The notes beneath the pieces were generated by a model that saw only the letters and a program-made list of their open reading frames with translations, was not told the DNA's origin and did not search any database. DNA of 64,000 nt from Streptomyces sp. A2-16 (GTDB lineage: Bacteria > Actinomycetota > Actinomycetes > Streptomycetales > Streptomycetaceae). The stretch is from positions 4,216,001 to 4,280,000 of the forward strand of contig NZ_CP063808.1 of the NCBI RefSeq assembly GCF_018128905.1. The letters are read 5' to 3'. How positions within the stretch are numbered: the stretch's first letter is position 1; each line of letters opens with the position of its first letter. A program made the translations under genes and the position numbers. Shown here piece by piece: positions 16,245 to 24,213 of the stretch.

Positions 16245-17021
16245 TCACCGTCCCGTCCACTGCGCGGGGCGGCGTTCGGCGAAGGCGGTCATGCCCTCGC
16301 GTACGTCGTCGGAGGCCATCAGGGTCTTCATCTGCGTGCGCTGGTAGGCGAAGGCCTCGGAGTCGGGGGCGCCGTCGGCGGCGCGGACCACCCGCTTGAC
16401 CGCGGCGAGGGCGAGCGGGGCGTTCTCCGCCAGCCGCTGGGCAAGGCGCAGGGCCTCGGCGACGGCCTGTCCGCGCGCGGTGACCCGGTTGGCGAGGCCC
16501 AGTTCGCCGGCGCGACGGCCGTCGACGGGCTCGCCGGTGAGCAGGAACTCCATGGCGAGGTGGTGGGGGATGCGCTTGGGCAGTCGGATCACGCCACCGC
16601 CCGCGGCGATGAGTCCGCGCTTGACCTCGGGCAGGCCGAACCGGGCGTCCTCGGCGGTGACGATCAGATCGCAGGCCAGGGCCAGTTCGAAGCCGCCGCC
16701 CATGGCGAAGCCCTCCACGGCGGCGATCAGGGGCTTGCCGGGCGCGGCCTCGGTCAGACCGCCGAAGCCGCGGCCCTCGATCTCGGGTGACTCGCCGCGC
16801 AGGGCCGCCTTGAGGTCCATTCCGGCGCTGAACGTGCCGCCCTCGCCGGTCAGGACGCCGGCCCGCAGGTCGGGGTCGGCCTCCAACTCGTCGAGAGCAG
16901 CTGCCAGTTGGGCGGCGACGGCCGCGTCGACGGCGTTGCGGGCCTCGGGGCGGTCGAGGGTGATGAGAAGGGTGGAGCCGATGCGTTCGGTGCGGACGAG
17001 GGGAGGTGTGATGCTGTTCAT
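16245..17021 (-). CDS. Enoyl-CoA hydratase/isomerase family protein
   Basis: A 258-residue crotonase-fold enzyme. The CoA-binding and oxyanion-hole segments are AGMDLKAAL (about 63-71) and AVEGFAMGGGFELALACD (about 99-116), followed by ARFGLPEVKRGLIAAGGG; the Glu in LPEVKRG is a likely catalytic residue. Start ATG 17021 follows GGAGCAGC. The upstream frame is open but reads as a shadow of the CoA-transferase end. It hydrates an enoyl-CoA made by the acyl-CoA dehydrogenase in the operon. Confidence 0.9.
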   Translation of the reverse strand: MNSITPPLVRTERIGSTLLITLDRPEARNAVDAAVAAQLAAALDELEADPDLRAGVLTGEGGTFSAGMDLKAALRGESPEIEGRGFGGLTEAAPGKPLIAAVEGFAMGGGFELALACDLIVTAEDARFGLPEVKRGLIAAGGGVIRLPKRIPHHLAMEFLLTGEPVDGRRAGELGLANRVTARGQAVAEALRLAQRLAENAPLALAAVKRVVRAADGAPDSEAFAYQRTQMKTLMASDDVREGMTAFAERRPAQWTGR

Positions 17022-17041
17022 GGGTGCTGCTCCTGCGCTGC

Positions 17042-18211
17042 TCAGCGGGTGGTGGCGGCGAGCTCGGCGAGGACGTCGTCGGTGTCCTGGCCCATGACCG
17101 GTGCCAGACGGCGGATCGAGCCGGGCGTCGCGGAGAAGCGCACCGGGATGCCGACGGTGCGGATGGTGCCCTCGGTCGGGTGCTCGGTGGTGTCGAGGAG
17201 GTGGCCGTCCTGGACGTACGGGTCCTCGTGCGCGCGGTCCAGTTCCAGTACCGGGGCCATCGGGATGCTGTGCTTGGCGCACACCTCCGCCCACTCCTCG
17301 GTGGTCAGCGCCGGGGCGCAGGCCTCCAGCAGCGCGGCCAGGTCCTCGTGGTCGGCGCTGTCGATGGCGTCCGCGTTGACCCTCGGGTCCTCGGCGAGGT
17401 CCGGGCGTCCCGCGGCGGTGAAGAAGTCCCGGTAGTTGTGCGGGTTGTACGGCATGACGCAGGCCAGGCCGTCCTTGGTGCGCACGGCCTTGTGGCCCTT
17501 GAGCATCGACAGGCCGAAACCGGTGGGGCCCGTCTCGGGTACATGGGTGTGGCCCGCCAGGTGCTCGACCAGGTTGAACGCGATCAACGTGTCCGTCATC
17601 GGGATCTCGACGAGCTGGCCCTTGCCGGTGCGGCCGCGGTGCAGCAGCGCCGCGAGCACGCTGTAGGCGATGGTCAGTGAGGAGACCTTGTCGCCGATGA
17701 TGGTGGGCAGGTAGACGGGCTCGCCCAGTGCGCGGTCGGCGATGTCGACCAGACCGGAGGCGGCCTGCACGGTCTCGTCGTACGCGGCGTTGCCGGCCCG
17801 GTCGGAGTCGCTGCGGAAGCCCTGGGCGTGTGCGTAGACGAGGCCGGGATTGCGGTCGGCGATGTCGTCGTAGGACAGGCCCAGGCGGTGCAGTGCGCCG
17901 GGCCGCATGTTGGTGATCAGCACGTCCGCGGTGTCGATCAGCCGCAGGGCTCGCGCGTGGTCCGTGTCGTCCTTGAGGTTGAGGGACACGCTGCGCTTGT
18001 TGCGGTTGACGTTGAGGTTCAGCGGGGTCATGCCCGGCGTGGTGCGGTAGTGACCGTTGCGCACGGTGTCGGCGGGGGACTCGATCTTGATCACGTCGGC
18101 GCCCAGGTCTCCGAGGATCTGGGCGGCGTAGGGGCCCATCACGACGGTCGAGAGGTCGATCACCCGCAGACCTTCCAGAGGGCCGGTGGCAGTGTCCGTG
18201 AAATCCGTCAT
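17042..18211 (-). CDS. CaiB/BaiF family (type III) CoA-transferase
   Basis: A 389-residue family III CoA-transferase. It opens with LEGLRVIDLSTVVMGPYAAQ and has the conserved LGDLGADVIKIESP, LNVNRNKRSVSLNLK and the catalytic-Asp region (VYAHAQGFRSDSDRAGNAAYDETVQ, described here by its central DSDRAG). It moves CoA between carboxylic acids and so likely activates the pathway substrate. It is the first gene of the leftward CoA operon, with AAGGAAAAGCC before the ATG, and is preceded by an AT-rich promoter region and the LysR gene. Confidence 0.9.
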   Translation of the reverse strand: MTDFTDTATGPLEGLRVIDLSTVVMGPYAAQILGDLGADVIKIESPADTVRNGHYRTTPGMTPLNLNVNRNKRSVSLNLKDDTDHARALRLIDTADVLITNMRPGALHRLGLSYDDIADRNPGLVYAHAQGFRSDSDRAGNAAYDETVQAASGLVDIADRALGEPVYLPTIIGDKVSSLTIAYSVLAALLHRGRTGKGQLVEIPMTDTLIAFNLVEHLAGHTHVPETGPTGFGLSMLKGHKAVRTKDGLACVMPYNPHNYRDFFTAAGRPDLAEDPRVNADAIDSADHEDLAALLEACAPALTTEEWAEVCAKHSIPMAPVLELDRAHEDPYVQDGHLLDTTEHPTEGTIRTVGIPVRFSATPGSIRRLAPVMGQDTDDVLAELAATTR

Positions 18212-18224
18212 GGCTTTTCCTTCA

Positions 18225-18270
18225 CTCCTTGCATCGCCCTATATGTGTATCTGGAAACTAAATTAGTCCG
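18225..18270 (-). promoter_or_regulatory. AT-rich promoter region of the CoA operon with LysR-box-like palindrome
   Basis: This short stretch is markedly AT-rich against its surroundings. It holds the 9-bp palindrome CTAAATTAG at 18258-18266 (a T-N-A type LysR box candidate) and, on the lower strand nearer the gene, CATATAGGG as a -10 candidate. The adjacent upstream gene encodes a LysR regulator. Confidence 0.5.
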
Positions 18271-18302
18271 CGGGGCGGTGAATGGAAAGTCGATGGAGTG
18301 AC

Positions 18303-18343
18303 CGAATAAAGAAAGGCGGTATGACCGCAGTGGTCATACCGCC
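18303..18343 (-). terminator. Rho-independent terminator of the LysR gene
   Basis: Perfect 12-bp arms (18315-18326 and 18332-18343) around a 5-base loop. On the lower strand the stem is followed by TTTCTTTATTC, a real U-rich tail that is rare in this genome. It begins 22 bases after the LysR stop and separates that gene from the CoA operon. Confidence 0.85.
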
Positions 18344-18365
18344 GATTGTGCAGATTCTATGACGG

Positions 18366-19277
18366 TTATGAGTGGAGTGGTTGAGCGAACACTTCGCGCG
18401 CCACGGACACGACTTCGTCCAGGTCGCCGCCCTGGCCTCGATCCTTTCGCCAGATCAGCCCGGTCTCCAGCCTCGGATGGAAGTCGGAGAAGGGCAGGAC
18501 GGTCACATTGTCGAGACGGTATTTGTGAGTGGGGCTCCCGGGGTCCAGCATGGAAATGGAGAATGCCAGTCCGCTGGACACTATCTCGGAAATTCCCTCG
18601 AAGGTTGATCCCCTGATTTCGATGCGTTTCCTAATGCCGAGTTCCGAGAGCTGCTGGTCGAGTCCGCGGAAGTACGCGGTGGTCGCGGCCGTGGGGGAGG
18701 CGACGTAGGAGAGTTCCGCCAGTTCCGCCAGCGCGACGCGCTCGCGTCCCTCGAAGCGGTCCCGGGGCAGGACCGCGCCGAGCCGCTCCGACATCACCGG
18801 CAGCACTTCCAGGGCGGGGTCGCCGCCGGCCGGGAGGCGGGCCAGGGTCATCGCGAGCCTGCCGTCCACCACCGCGTCGACGAGGCGGTCGGTGCCTCCC
18901 GGCCAGCGCTTGATGTCGAACCGGTCGCCCGCCCGCGCTGCCAGCGCATCCATCCGCTCGCGCAGGTCCGGATGGATGCCGCTCGGCACACCGAGCAGCA
19001 GGGTGGTCCGACGCGGCCGGGCCGTCTCGTCCAGACGCCACCGGATGGAGTCGACCTGCTCCAGCACACCCCGCGCGATGGGCAACAAGGTGCTGCCGGC
19101 CTGGGTGAGCGTCACATGGTGGGTGTCGCGGTCGAACAGCCGGTGCCCGAGTTCGTTCTCGAGGTCCTTGATCCGTCTGCTCAGCGGGGAGGCCGCCATG
19201 TGCAGCTTGCGGGCCGCGGTGGAGAAGTTCAGTTCCTGGGCGACGGCGACGAAGTAACGCAGATGCAGGAGTTCCAC
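18366..19277 (-). CDS. LysR-family transcriptional regulator
   Basis: A protein of about 303 residues. The N-terminal winged HTH is canonical: ELLHLRYFVAVAQELNFSTA, then AARKLHMAASPLSRRIKDLE and LGHRLFDRD. The effector-binding domain follows from about residue 90. I start it at GTG 19277, which gives the family-typical opening; GTG 19286 is three codons upstream and equally possible. It is encoded just upstream of the CoA operon on the same strand and probably controls it with a pathway carboxylate or CoA ester as co-inducer. Confidence 0.9.
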   Translation of the reverse strand: MELLHLRYFVAVAQELNFSTAARKLHMAASPLSRRIKDLENELGHRLFDRDTHHVTLTQAGSTLLPIARGVLEQVDSIRWRLDETARPRRTTLLLGVPSGIHPDLRERMDALAARAGDRFDIKRWPGGTDRLVDAVVDGRLAMTLARLPAGGDPALEVLPVMSERLGAVLPRDRFEGRERVALAELAELSYVASPTAATTAYFRGLDQQLSELGIRKRIEIRGSTFEGISEIVSSGLAFSISMLDPGSPTHKYRLDNVTVLPFSDFHPRLETGLIWRKDRGQGGDLDEVVSVAREVFAQPLHS

Positions 19278-19511
19278 GATGCCCACCGTAAAGGCCTGGT
19301 GGGAGCGTCAGCACGACCGCACTGCCGATCCGGTCACCGCCCGGTGCGTCGCGGTGGACTCTGGTCGACCCCTGCCGCCGTCGGGCAGCTCGGACAGTTG
19401 TTCCGGTACCGCGGGGGCGAGAATGGACCCTGCGAGCAACTGGCTTTTGCACGTGCCTTGTTGCGCGTGTCGCCGACCGTGGTGGGGCACAGTGCGTTGG
19501 AGCCTGAGAGC

Positions 19512-20690
19512 ATGACCGACCCGACTCAGGACCCCCGCTTCCTGCAGGACCCCTACCCCACCTATGCGGCCATGCGGTCCAGTTGCCCCGTGCAGCCCCT
19601 GCCCACCGGGTCCGGTGGTCACCCCGGCTACGTGGTCACCGGCTACGCGGAAGCCCGGGAAGCCCTCGGCGACGCTCGGCTCTCGAAGGACACGGCCGCG
19701 TTCTTCGCGGGCAAAAAGTCACGCCGTCGTCTGCACCCGGCGGTGGCGCACACCATGCTGGCCACCGATCCACCCCGGCACACCCGGCTGCGCAAGTTGG
19801 TGACCAAGGCGTTCACGAACGGAGCCGTCGCGCAGCTGCGTCCGTTCATCGCTCGCGTCACCGACGAGTTGCTGGATCAGTGGCCCGTCGGCGAACGGTT
19901 CGACTTCGTGGCCGCCCTGGCGGTACCGCTGCCGGTCATCGTGATCTGCGAACTGCTCGGAGTCCCTGCGGGAGATCGGCCCGCCGTCCGGCGCTGGTCC
20001 GGAGAGCTGTTCGCGGCAGGCAGGCCCGACGTCATCGACGCGGCCTCGCATTCCATGGCCGACTACATGACGGGCCTCGTCGCCGCCAAACGCCTGGACC
20101 CCGGTGACTGCTTCCTCGACCGACTCATCGCGGCGCGCGACGGAGCGGAGCGTCTGAGCGAGGAGGAACTGGTCTCCCTGGCGGTACTGCTGCTCGTGGC
20201 CGGGCACGAGACCACCACCAACTTCCTGGGCAACGCCGCCCTGGCACTGCTGCAGCGCCCCGCCGAGCTGGACCGCCTTCGGCAGGATCCGGACGACGTC
20301 CCGGCCGTGCTGGACGAGCTGCTCCGGTTCGATTCCCCCGTCAGTACGGCCACATTCCGGTACACGACGGAGGCGGTCACGCTCGGCGGTGTCGACATCC
20401 CTGCGGGGGTGCCGGTACTGGTCGCTCTCGGCGCGGCCAACCGCGACCCCGTGCGGTTCCCGTCGCCGGACCTGCTCGACCTGGACCGGGACGCCGCCGC
20501 CCATCTCGGCTTCGGCCACGGCATCCACCGCTGCGTCGGCGCGCCCCTGGCCAAGGCGGAGGCGGAGATCGCCCTGCGAGCGGTGCTGACGCGCTTCCCC
20601 GGCATCCGGCTCGCGGTACCGTCCGACCGACTGCAATGGCGGCGCACTCGCCTTGTCCGCGGACTCGCGGCGCTTCCCGTCGTGGTGTAG
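19512..20690 (+). CDS. Cytochrome P450
   Basis: A 392-residue bacterial class I P450. The heme ligand loop is FGHGIHRCVGAPLAKAE (about 338-354), the I-helix is LLLVAGHETTTNFLGN with the Thr pair for oxygen activation, and the K-helix ExxR is in LDELLRF. Start ATG 19512 is followed by the usual DPRFLQDPYPTYAAM. No ferredoxin or reductase gene is adjacent, and no biosynthetic gene cluster surrounds it, so substrate is open. Single-gene transcription unit, convergent with the CHAP amidase gene. Confidence 0.92.
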   Translation: MTDPTQDPRFLQDPYPTYAAMRSSCPVQPLPTGSGGHPGYVVTGYAEAREALGDARLSKDTAAFFAGKKSRRRLHPAVAHTMLATDPPRHTRLRKLVTKAFTNGAVAQLRPFIARVTDELLDQWPVGERFDFVAALAVPLPVIVICELLGVPAGDRPAVRRWSGELFAAGRPDVIDAASHSMADYMTGLVAAKRLDPGDCFLDRLIAARDGAERLSEEELVSLAVLLLVAGHETTTNFLGNAALALLQRPAELDRLRQDPDDVPAVLDELLRFDSPVSTATFRYTTEAVTLGGVDIPAGVPVLVALGAANRDPVRFPSPDLLDLDRDAAAHLGFGHGIHRCVGAPLAKAEAEIALRAVLTRFPGIRLAVPSDRLQWRRTRLVRGLAALPVVV

Positions 20691-20779
20691 CCGGTGGGCA
20701 CACGGGATCTCTGGGTGCCCGCCGAAGCAGGCGCCGACGCCGGAGTCCGCGGAAGGCGGCCCTGCGCGGGGCCTGCCTG

Positions 20780-20849
20780 CCGAGGACTCCGGCGGATCGG
20801 CTCGGCGGACGCGGCCGAGGACTCCGGCGGATCGGCTCAGCGGACGCGG
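20780..20849. repeat. 35-bp tandem duplication at the end of the CHAP gene
   Basis: Two head-to-tail 35-bp copies (20780-20814 and 20815-20849) differ at one base. The right copy covers the last codons and the TGA of the leftward CHAP gene; the differing base is in that stop codon (CTCAGCGG against CTCGGCGG on the upper strand). Confidence 0.8.
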
Positions 20850-22495
20850 ATGAAGACCACGTCGTAACCGCTGTTCGTGGAACGGGACTTGACGTAGACG
20901 CCGTCACCGCCGCCGTTGGGGTTGCCCGTGTTGCCCTCGACGGTGGTGAACGAAGACCCGGACACGGTGCGCACGATGCCTATGTGCTCGTGGCCGCCGG
21001 TGAAGTCGCTTCCGCCGTCCCAGTCGAAGGCCACGATGTCACCCGGCTGCGGGCTGGTCGTCACGGAGAGGTGGTAGTTGCCGGCCCGCGCCTGCTTGAC
21101 CCAGCCCGAGACGTAGGTGTTGCGGTAGGAGGTGGCTCCGGTCTGCTTGGCCACCCAGCTCACGAAGGTCGCGCACCAGGCGTAGTTGCTGGTGGACAGC
21201 GAAAGCCCCACGGCCGAGCCGTAGCTGTTCGCACGGGCGCTGCCCTCGACCGTACCGGCCTCGGCCGCAGCCACATCGAGGATCTTGGCGTAACCGCCAC
21301 CGGGCGCGGGCGACGACGGCGGGGTGACCGCGCCGTACAGGGCCGCCTTGGTGTTCGGTCCCACCTGACCGTCGACGGAGAGGCCCTTCTCGGCCTGGAA
21401 GTCCCTGACGGCGCTGTTGGTGAGCGGACCGAAGTCGCCGTCGACGGCGAGATCGGCGCCATGGTGGTTGAGCAGGCTCTGCAACTCGGTGACGCAGCCG
21501 CTGCGCTGGCCCTGCACGATCTCGTTCGGGCAGGAGGCGGAGTTCAGGTTGATCGGCGCGGGCGCGCCGTTGCCGCCGCCACCGCCGATGTTCGCGTACA
21601 GGGCGGCCTTGGTGTTCGGGCCGACCTGACCGTCGGCGCTGAGGCCGCTCGCGGACTGGAACGCCTTGACGGCCGCCAGCGTCTGCGGGCCGAAGCTGCC
21701 GTCGACGTCGAGGTGGTACCCCTTGCCGTTCAGCAGGGACTGCAGCGTGGCGACGCACCCGCCGCTCTGCCCCTCGACGATGTTCGCCGGGCAGGACGCC
21801 GACCTCAGGTCCAGGCCCGTCGACGGTGACTCGTCGGTGTCGTACAACTCGCGCTTGGTGTTGGTGCCGACCTGACCGTCGACCGAGAGGCCGTGGGCGG
21901 ACTGGAAGCTGCGGACGGCACTCGCGGTCCCGGCGCCGAAGTCGCCGTCCACGTCGACCACGTAGCCGTGGTGGATCAGCAGCCGCTGGAGCTCGGTGAC
22001 GCAGCCGCCCTTGGCGCCCTGCACGAGGTTCGCTGGGCACGAGGAGGAGTTGAGGTTGATGGGGGCGGGTGCCGAGCCGCCGGTCGCGTACAGCTTGCTC
22101 TTGGTCGCGGGGCCCACCCGCCCGTCCACCGCGATGGCGGTGGCGGCCTGGTACTCGCGGACCGCGTAGAGCGTGGCCGCGCCGAACTGCCCGTCCACCT
22201 GCAGACCGGCGCCGTGCGCGTTGAGCAGGTTCTGCAACTCCGTGACACAGCCGCTCGTCTGGCCCTGCACGATCTCGTTGGGGCAGGAAGCGGACGTCAG
22301 CCTGATCGGGGCCGGCGCCGCGGACGCCGGGCCGGCACCGAGCAGCATGCCGGCCGAGATCATCGCAGCGGTGGCCGCGAAGGTCCCGACGCGGATCCGC
22401 CAGCCCTGCCCGGTGCGGTGCGCGGACCGGTGCGGTGGATTCGTGTCCTCGGTGCGAACGGGGTCGGTGCGAACGGGGAATGTGAGTCTTCCCAT
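20837..22495 (-). CDS. Secreted CHAP-domain amidase with four peptidoglycan-binding repeats
   Basis: A 552-residue exported protein. A long twin-basic leader precedes the hydrophobic segment TFAATAAMISAGMLLGAGPASA and a likely cleavage after ASA (about 58). Four peptidoglycan_binding_1-like modules of about 75 residues follow, each with a Cys pair (ASCPNEIVQGQ then SGCVTELQ) and a VDGxxGxxT core. The C-terminal domain (about 385-552) is CHAP: YAWCATFVSWVAK holds the catalytic Cys and GHEHIGIV the His. It should cleave cell-wall peptide bonds outside the cell. Start ATG 22495 follows AAGGAGGA. An 11-base C run lies in the leader just upstream. Confidence 0.9.
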   Translation of the reverse strand: MGRLTFPVRTDPVRTEDTNPPHRSAHRTGQGWRIRVGTFAATAAMISAGMLLGAGPASAAPAPIRLTSASCPNEIVQGQTSGCVTELQNLLNAHGAGLQVDGQFGAATLYAVREYQAATAIAVDGRVGPATKSKLYATGGSAPAPINLNSSSCPANLVQGAKGGCVTELQRLLIHHGYVVDVDGDFGAGTASAVRSFQSAHGLSVDGQVGTNTKRELYDTDESPSTGLDLRSASCPANIVEGQSGGCVATLQSLLNGKGYHLDVDGSFGPQTLAAVKAFQSASGLSADGQVGPNTKAALYANIGGGGGNGAPAPINLNSASCPNEIVQGQRSGCVTELQSLLNHHGADLAVDGDFGPLTNSAVRDFQAEKGLSVDGQVGPNTKAALYGAVTPPSSPAPGGGYAKILDVAAAEAGTVEGSARANSYGSAVGLSLSTSNYAWCATFVSWVAKQTGATSYRNTYVSGWVKQARAGNYHLSVTTSPQPGDIVAFDWDGGSDFTGGHEHIGIVRTVSGSSFTTVEGNTGNPNGGGDGVYVKSRSTNSGYDVVFIRVR

Positions 22496-22543
22496 GGCGG
22501 CGAGGTCCTCCTTCTTGAGGCGAGCGGGGGGGGGGGAACACTT

Positions 22544-22579
22544 CCGCGGCCCGCCCTTGCCGACAAGGACGGGCCGCGG
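22544..22579. terminator. Hairpin in the CHAP gene leader region
   Basis: Arms beginning CCGCGGCCCG and ending CGGGCCGCGG pair over about 16 bp with one mismatch around a CCGA loop. It lies between two leftward secreted-protein genes and could end the upstream transcript or structure the CHAP leader. Confidence 0.5.
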
Positions 22580-22591
22580 TCGGTCACTGCA

Positions 22592-22615
22592 CGATCCGCC
22601 CGGCCGGGCGGATCG
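22592..22615. terminator. 24-bp perfect palindrome after the small peptidoglycan-binding gene
   Basis: A perfect palindrome centred on CCGGCCGG lies 25 bases past the stop of the leftward 148-residue gene. The position suits a terminator, although the hairpin would have no proper loop. Confidence 0.45.
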
Positions 22616-22639
22616 CACGGGTCCGGCACGTCGTGACGG

Positions 22640-23086
22640 TCAGGCGGCGAAGCGCTTGAACGCCGCCTTGGTGCCCGATCCGGCGATGCCGTCGATGGCG
22701 CCCGTGTAGCCGTAGCTGTCCTTCAGCAGGCGCTGCAGCGCCTTGATGGTGTTGGGGCCCGGGTCCCCGTCGATGTCGCCCGTGTAGCCCCAGTACGTGG
22801 CGAGGCACCGCTGGAACGCCTTCCAGCTGTTGGTGCCCAGCTGACCGTCGATGGCGCCCGTGTAGCCCCAGTGGTCCGCGAGGAAGTCCTGGACGTTCTT
22901 GGCCTCGGCCGCGGTCAGACCGAAGTTCTGCGTCGCGGCCACGGCGGCGGGCTGGGCCACCGCGGTCGTCCCCGCCGTGGTCGCGGGGGCCGCGAAGCTG
23001 GTTCCCGCGGTTGCCACGCTGCCGGCGGCGAGGCCGACAACGGCGGTGAGTCCGGCGATGGTCCTGCCCAGAGCGTTCGGTCGCAT
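22640..23086 (-). CDS. Small secreted peptidoglycan-binding-like repeat protein
   Basis: A 148-residue exported protein. Residues 1-32 are a signal peptide (GLTAVVGLAAGSVATAG, cleavage near SFA-AP). The mature part has three 26-residue repeats, each with WGYTG or YGYTG followed by xIDGxxG (at 73, 99 and 125), the core of the peptidoglycan-binding_1 fold. No catalytic domain is present, so it is a binding or structural wall protein. Start ATG 23086 follows AGAGGAAC. It is transcribed in the same direction as the CHAP amidase and diverges from two HTH genes, one with the same kind of domain. Confidence 0.82.
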   Translation of the reverse strand: MRPNALGRTIAGLTAVVGLAAGSVATAGTSFAAPATTAGTTAVAQPAAVAATQNFGLTAAEAKNVQDFLADHWGYTGAIDGQLGTNSWKAFQRCLATYWGYTGDIDGDPGPNTIKALQRLLKDSYGYTGAIDGIAGSGTKAAFKRFAA

Positions 23087-23361
23087 GCGTTCCTCTTTCG
23101 GTTGTGGGGTCGGCACCCGGCACGCCGAGCGGGCCAGGTGGCGAGACCACGGTGCGGGGTGCCCGGGTGCGGTGGCCACGGGTACGGCCCAGGTGGCGGT
23201 CTTTCGGGACGACCACCCCACTGACCTGCGACGACAGCACCCGGTGGGACGGTGATGTGGGACACCTGTGACAGATGTGGCGTGCTCATGCAGAATGCGG
23301 GGCAGCGGTGGGGGCCGCTGTTCACGCACACGACCATGCAGACGACCGCTGTGGGGGAAAC

Positions 23362-24213
23362 ATGCCGCGCCAGAAAACGCTGCCCATGGAACTCGACCCC
23401 AGCGCGCGGGAGTTGGTGACCCGCTTACGTCGGCTGAGGGACCACAGCGAGCTGACGATGCGACAGCTCGCGACCAAGACCGGCTACAGCGCCAAGTCGT
23501 GGGAGCGATATCTCGGAGGCAAGTCGCTGCCCCCGCGCGAGGCGGTCGAGGCACTGGCCCGGATCACCGGCACCGATCCCGTCCCGCTGCTCGCTCTGCA
23601 CGAGATCGCCGCTGACTCCCGGGACGGCCGCCGCGCCCGCCCCGCCGCACAGGAGCAGGACGCACGGCGCGTACGGGACGAGGAGCAGCCGGCCGGTCCG
23701 ACGACCTCCCGTCCCGAACGCGATCCCGAACCCCGGGCCGTACGCGCCGCAGCGGCCACGCCCACGCCGCCCCGGGCCACCGAACCGGCCTTCAGCCGCT
23801 TCCCGCACCTCGCTCTCACAGCGGGCATCGCCGCATTGGCCGTAGCCCTCTCGGCGGTGCTGCTGCTCGTGCTGCGCCTTGACGACGACGTCAGCCAGGC
23901 AGCCGTCACCGCCCCACCCCGCACCACCGCGGCCTCCTCACCGCCCTCCTACGCCTGCCACATCACCCGGGTCGACGGCCACTGGTCGGCCGGCATCAAC
24001 AAAGGCCGCACCACCGAGATCGGCTACGGCTCCACGGGCGCCGATGTCGCCGAGGCGCAGTGCCTGCTGCGCCGGGCAGGCATCTCGCCCGGCGGGATCG
24101 ACGGCATGTTCGGCCCGCTGACGCTGCGGGCGGTCAAGACGTTCCAGGGTCGCGCGGGTCTCACGGCCGACGGCATGCTGGGGCCGCGCTCGTGGAAGGC
24201 CCTGCGCGGATGA
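23362..24213 (+). CDS. Membrane-anchored XRE regulator with extracellular peptidoglycan-binding domain
   Basis: A 283-residue protein of unusual layout. Residues 15-75 are an XRE-type HTH (LTMRQLATKTGYSAKSWERYLGG is the core, residues 31-53). A charged Pro-rich linker follows, then one membrane span at 149-172 (LALTAGIAALAVALSAVLLLVL), and an outside domain (223-282) with the peptidoglycan-binding pattern DVAEAQCLLRRAG...GIDGMFGPLTLRAVKTFQ. It could read the wall outside and act on DNA inside. Leu22 is TTA, so expression probably depends on the bldA tRNA. ATG 23362 follows GGGGGAAAC. The next gene starts within its stop codon (ATGA). Confidence 0.85.
   Translation: MPRQKTLPMELDPSARELVTRLRRLRDHSELTMRQLATKTGYSAKSWERYLGGKSLPPREAVEALARITGTDPVPLLALHEIAADSRDGRRARPAAQEQDARRVRDEEQPAGPTTSRPERDPEPRAVRAAAATPTPPRATEPAFSRFPHLALTAGIAALAVALSAVLLLVLRLDDDVSQAAVTAPPRTTAASSPPSYACHITRVDGHWSAGINKGRTTEIGYGSTGADVAEAQCLLRRAGISPGGIDGMFGPLTLRAVKTFQGRAGLTADGMLGPRSWKALRG

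Noticed and set aside
19512..20690. P450 as part of a natural-product cluster
   Set aside because: No synthase, terpene cyclase, NRPS/PKS or ferredoxin gene is adjacent; neighbours are a LysR-CoA operon and a wall enzyme.
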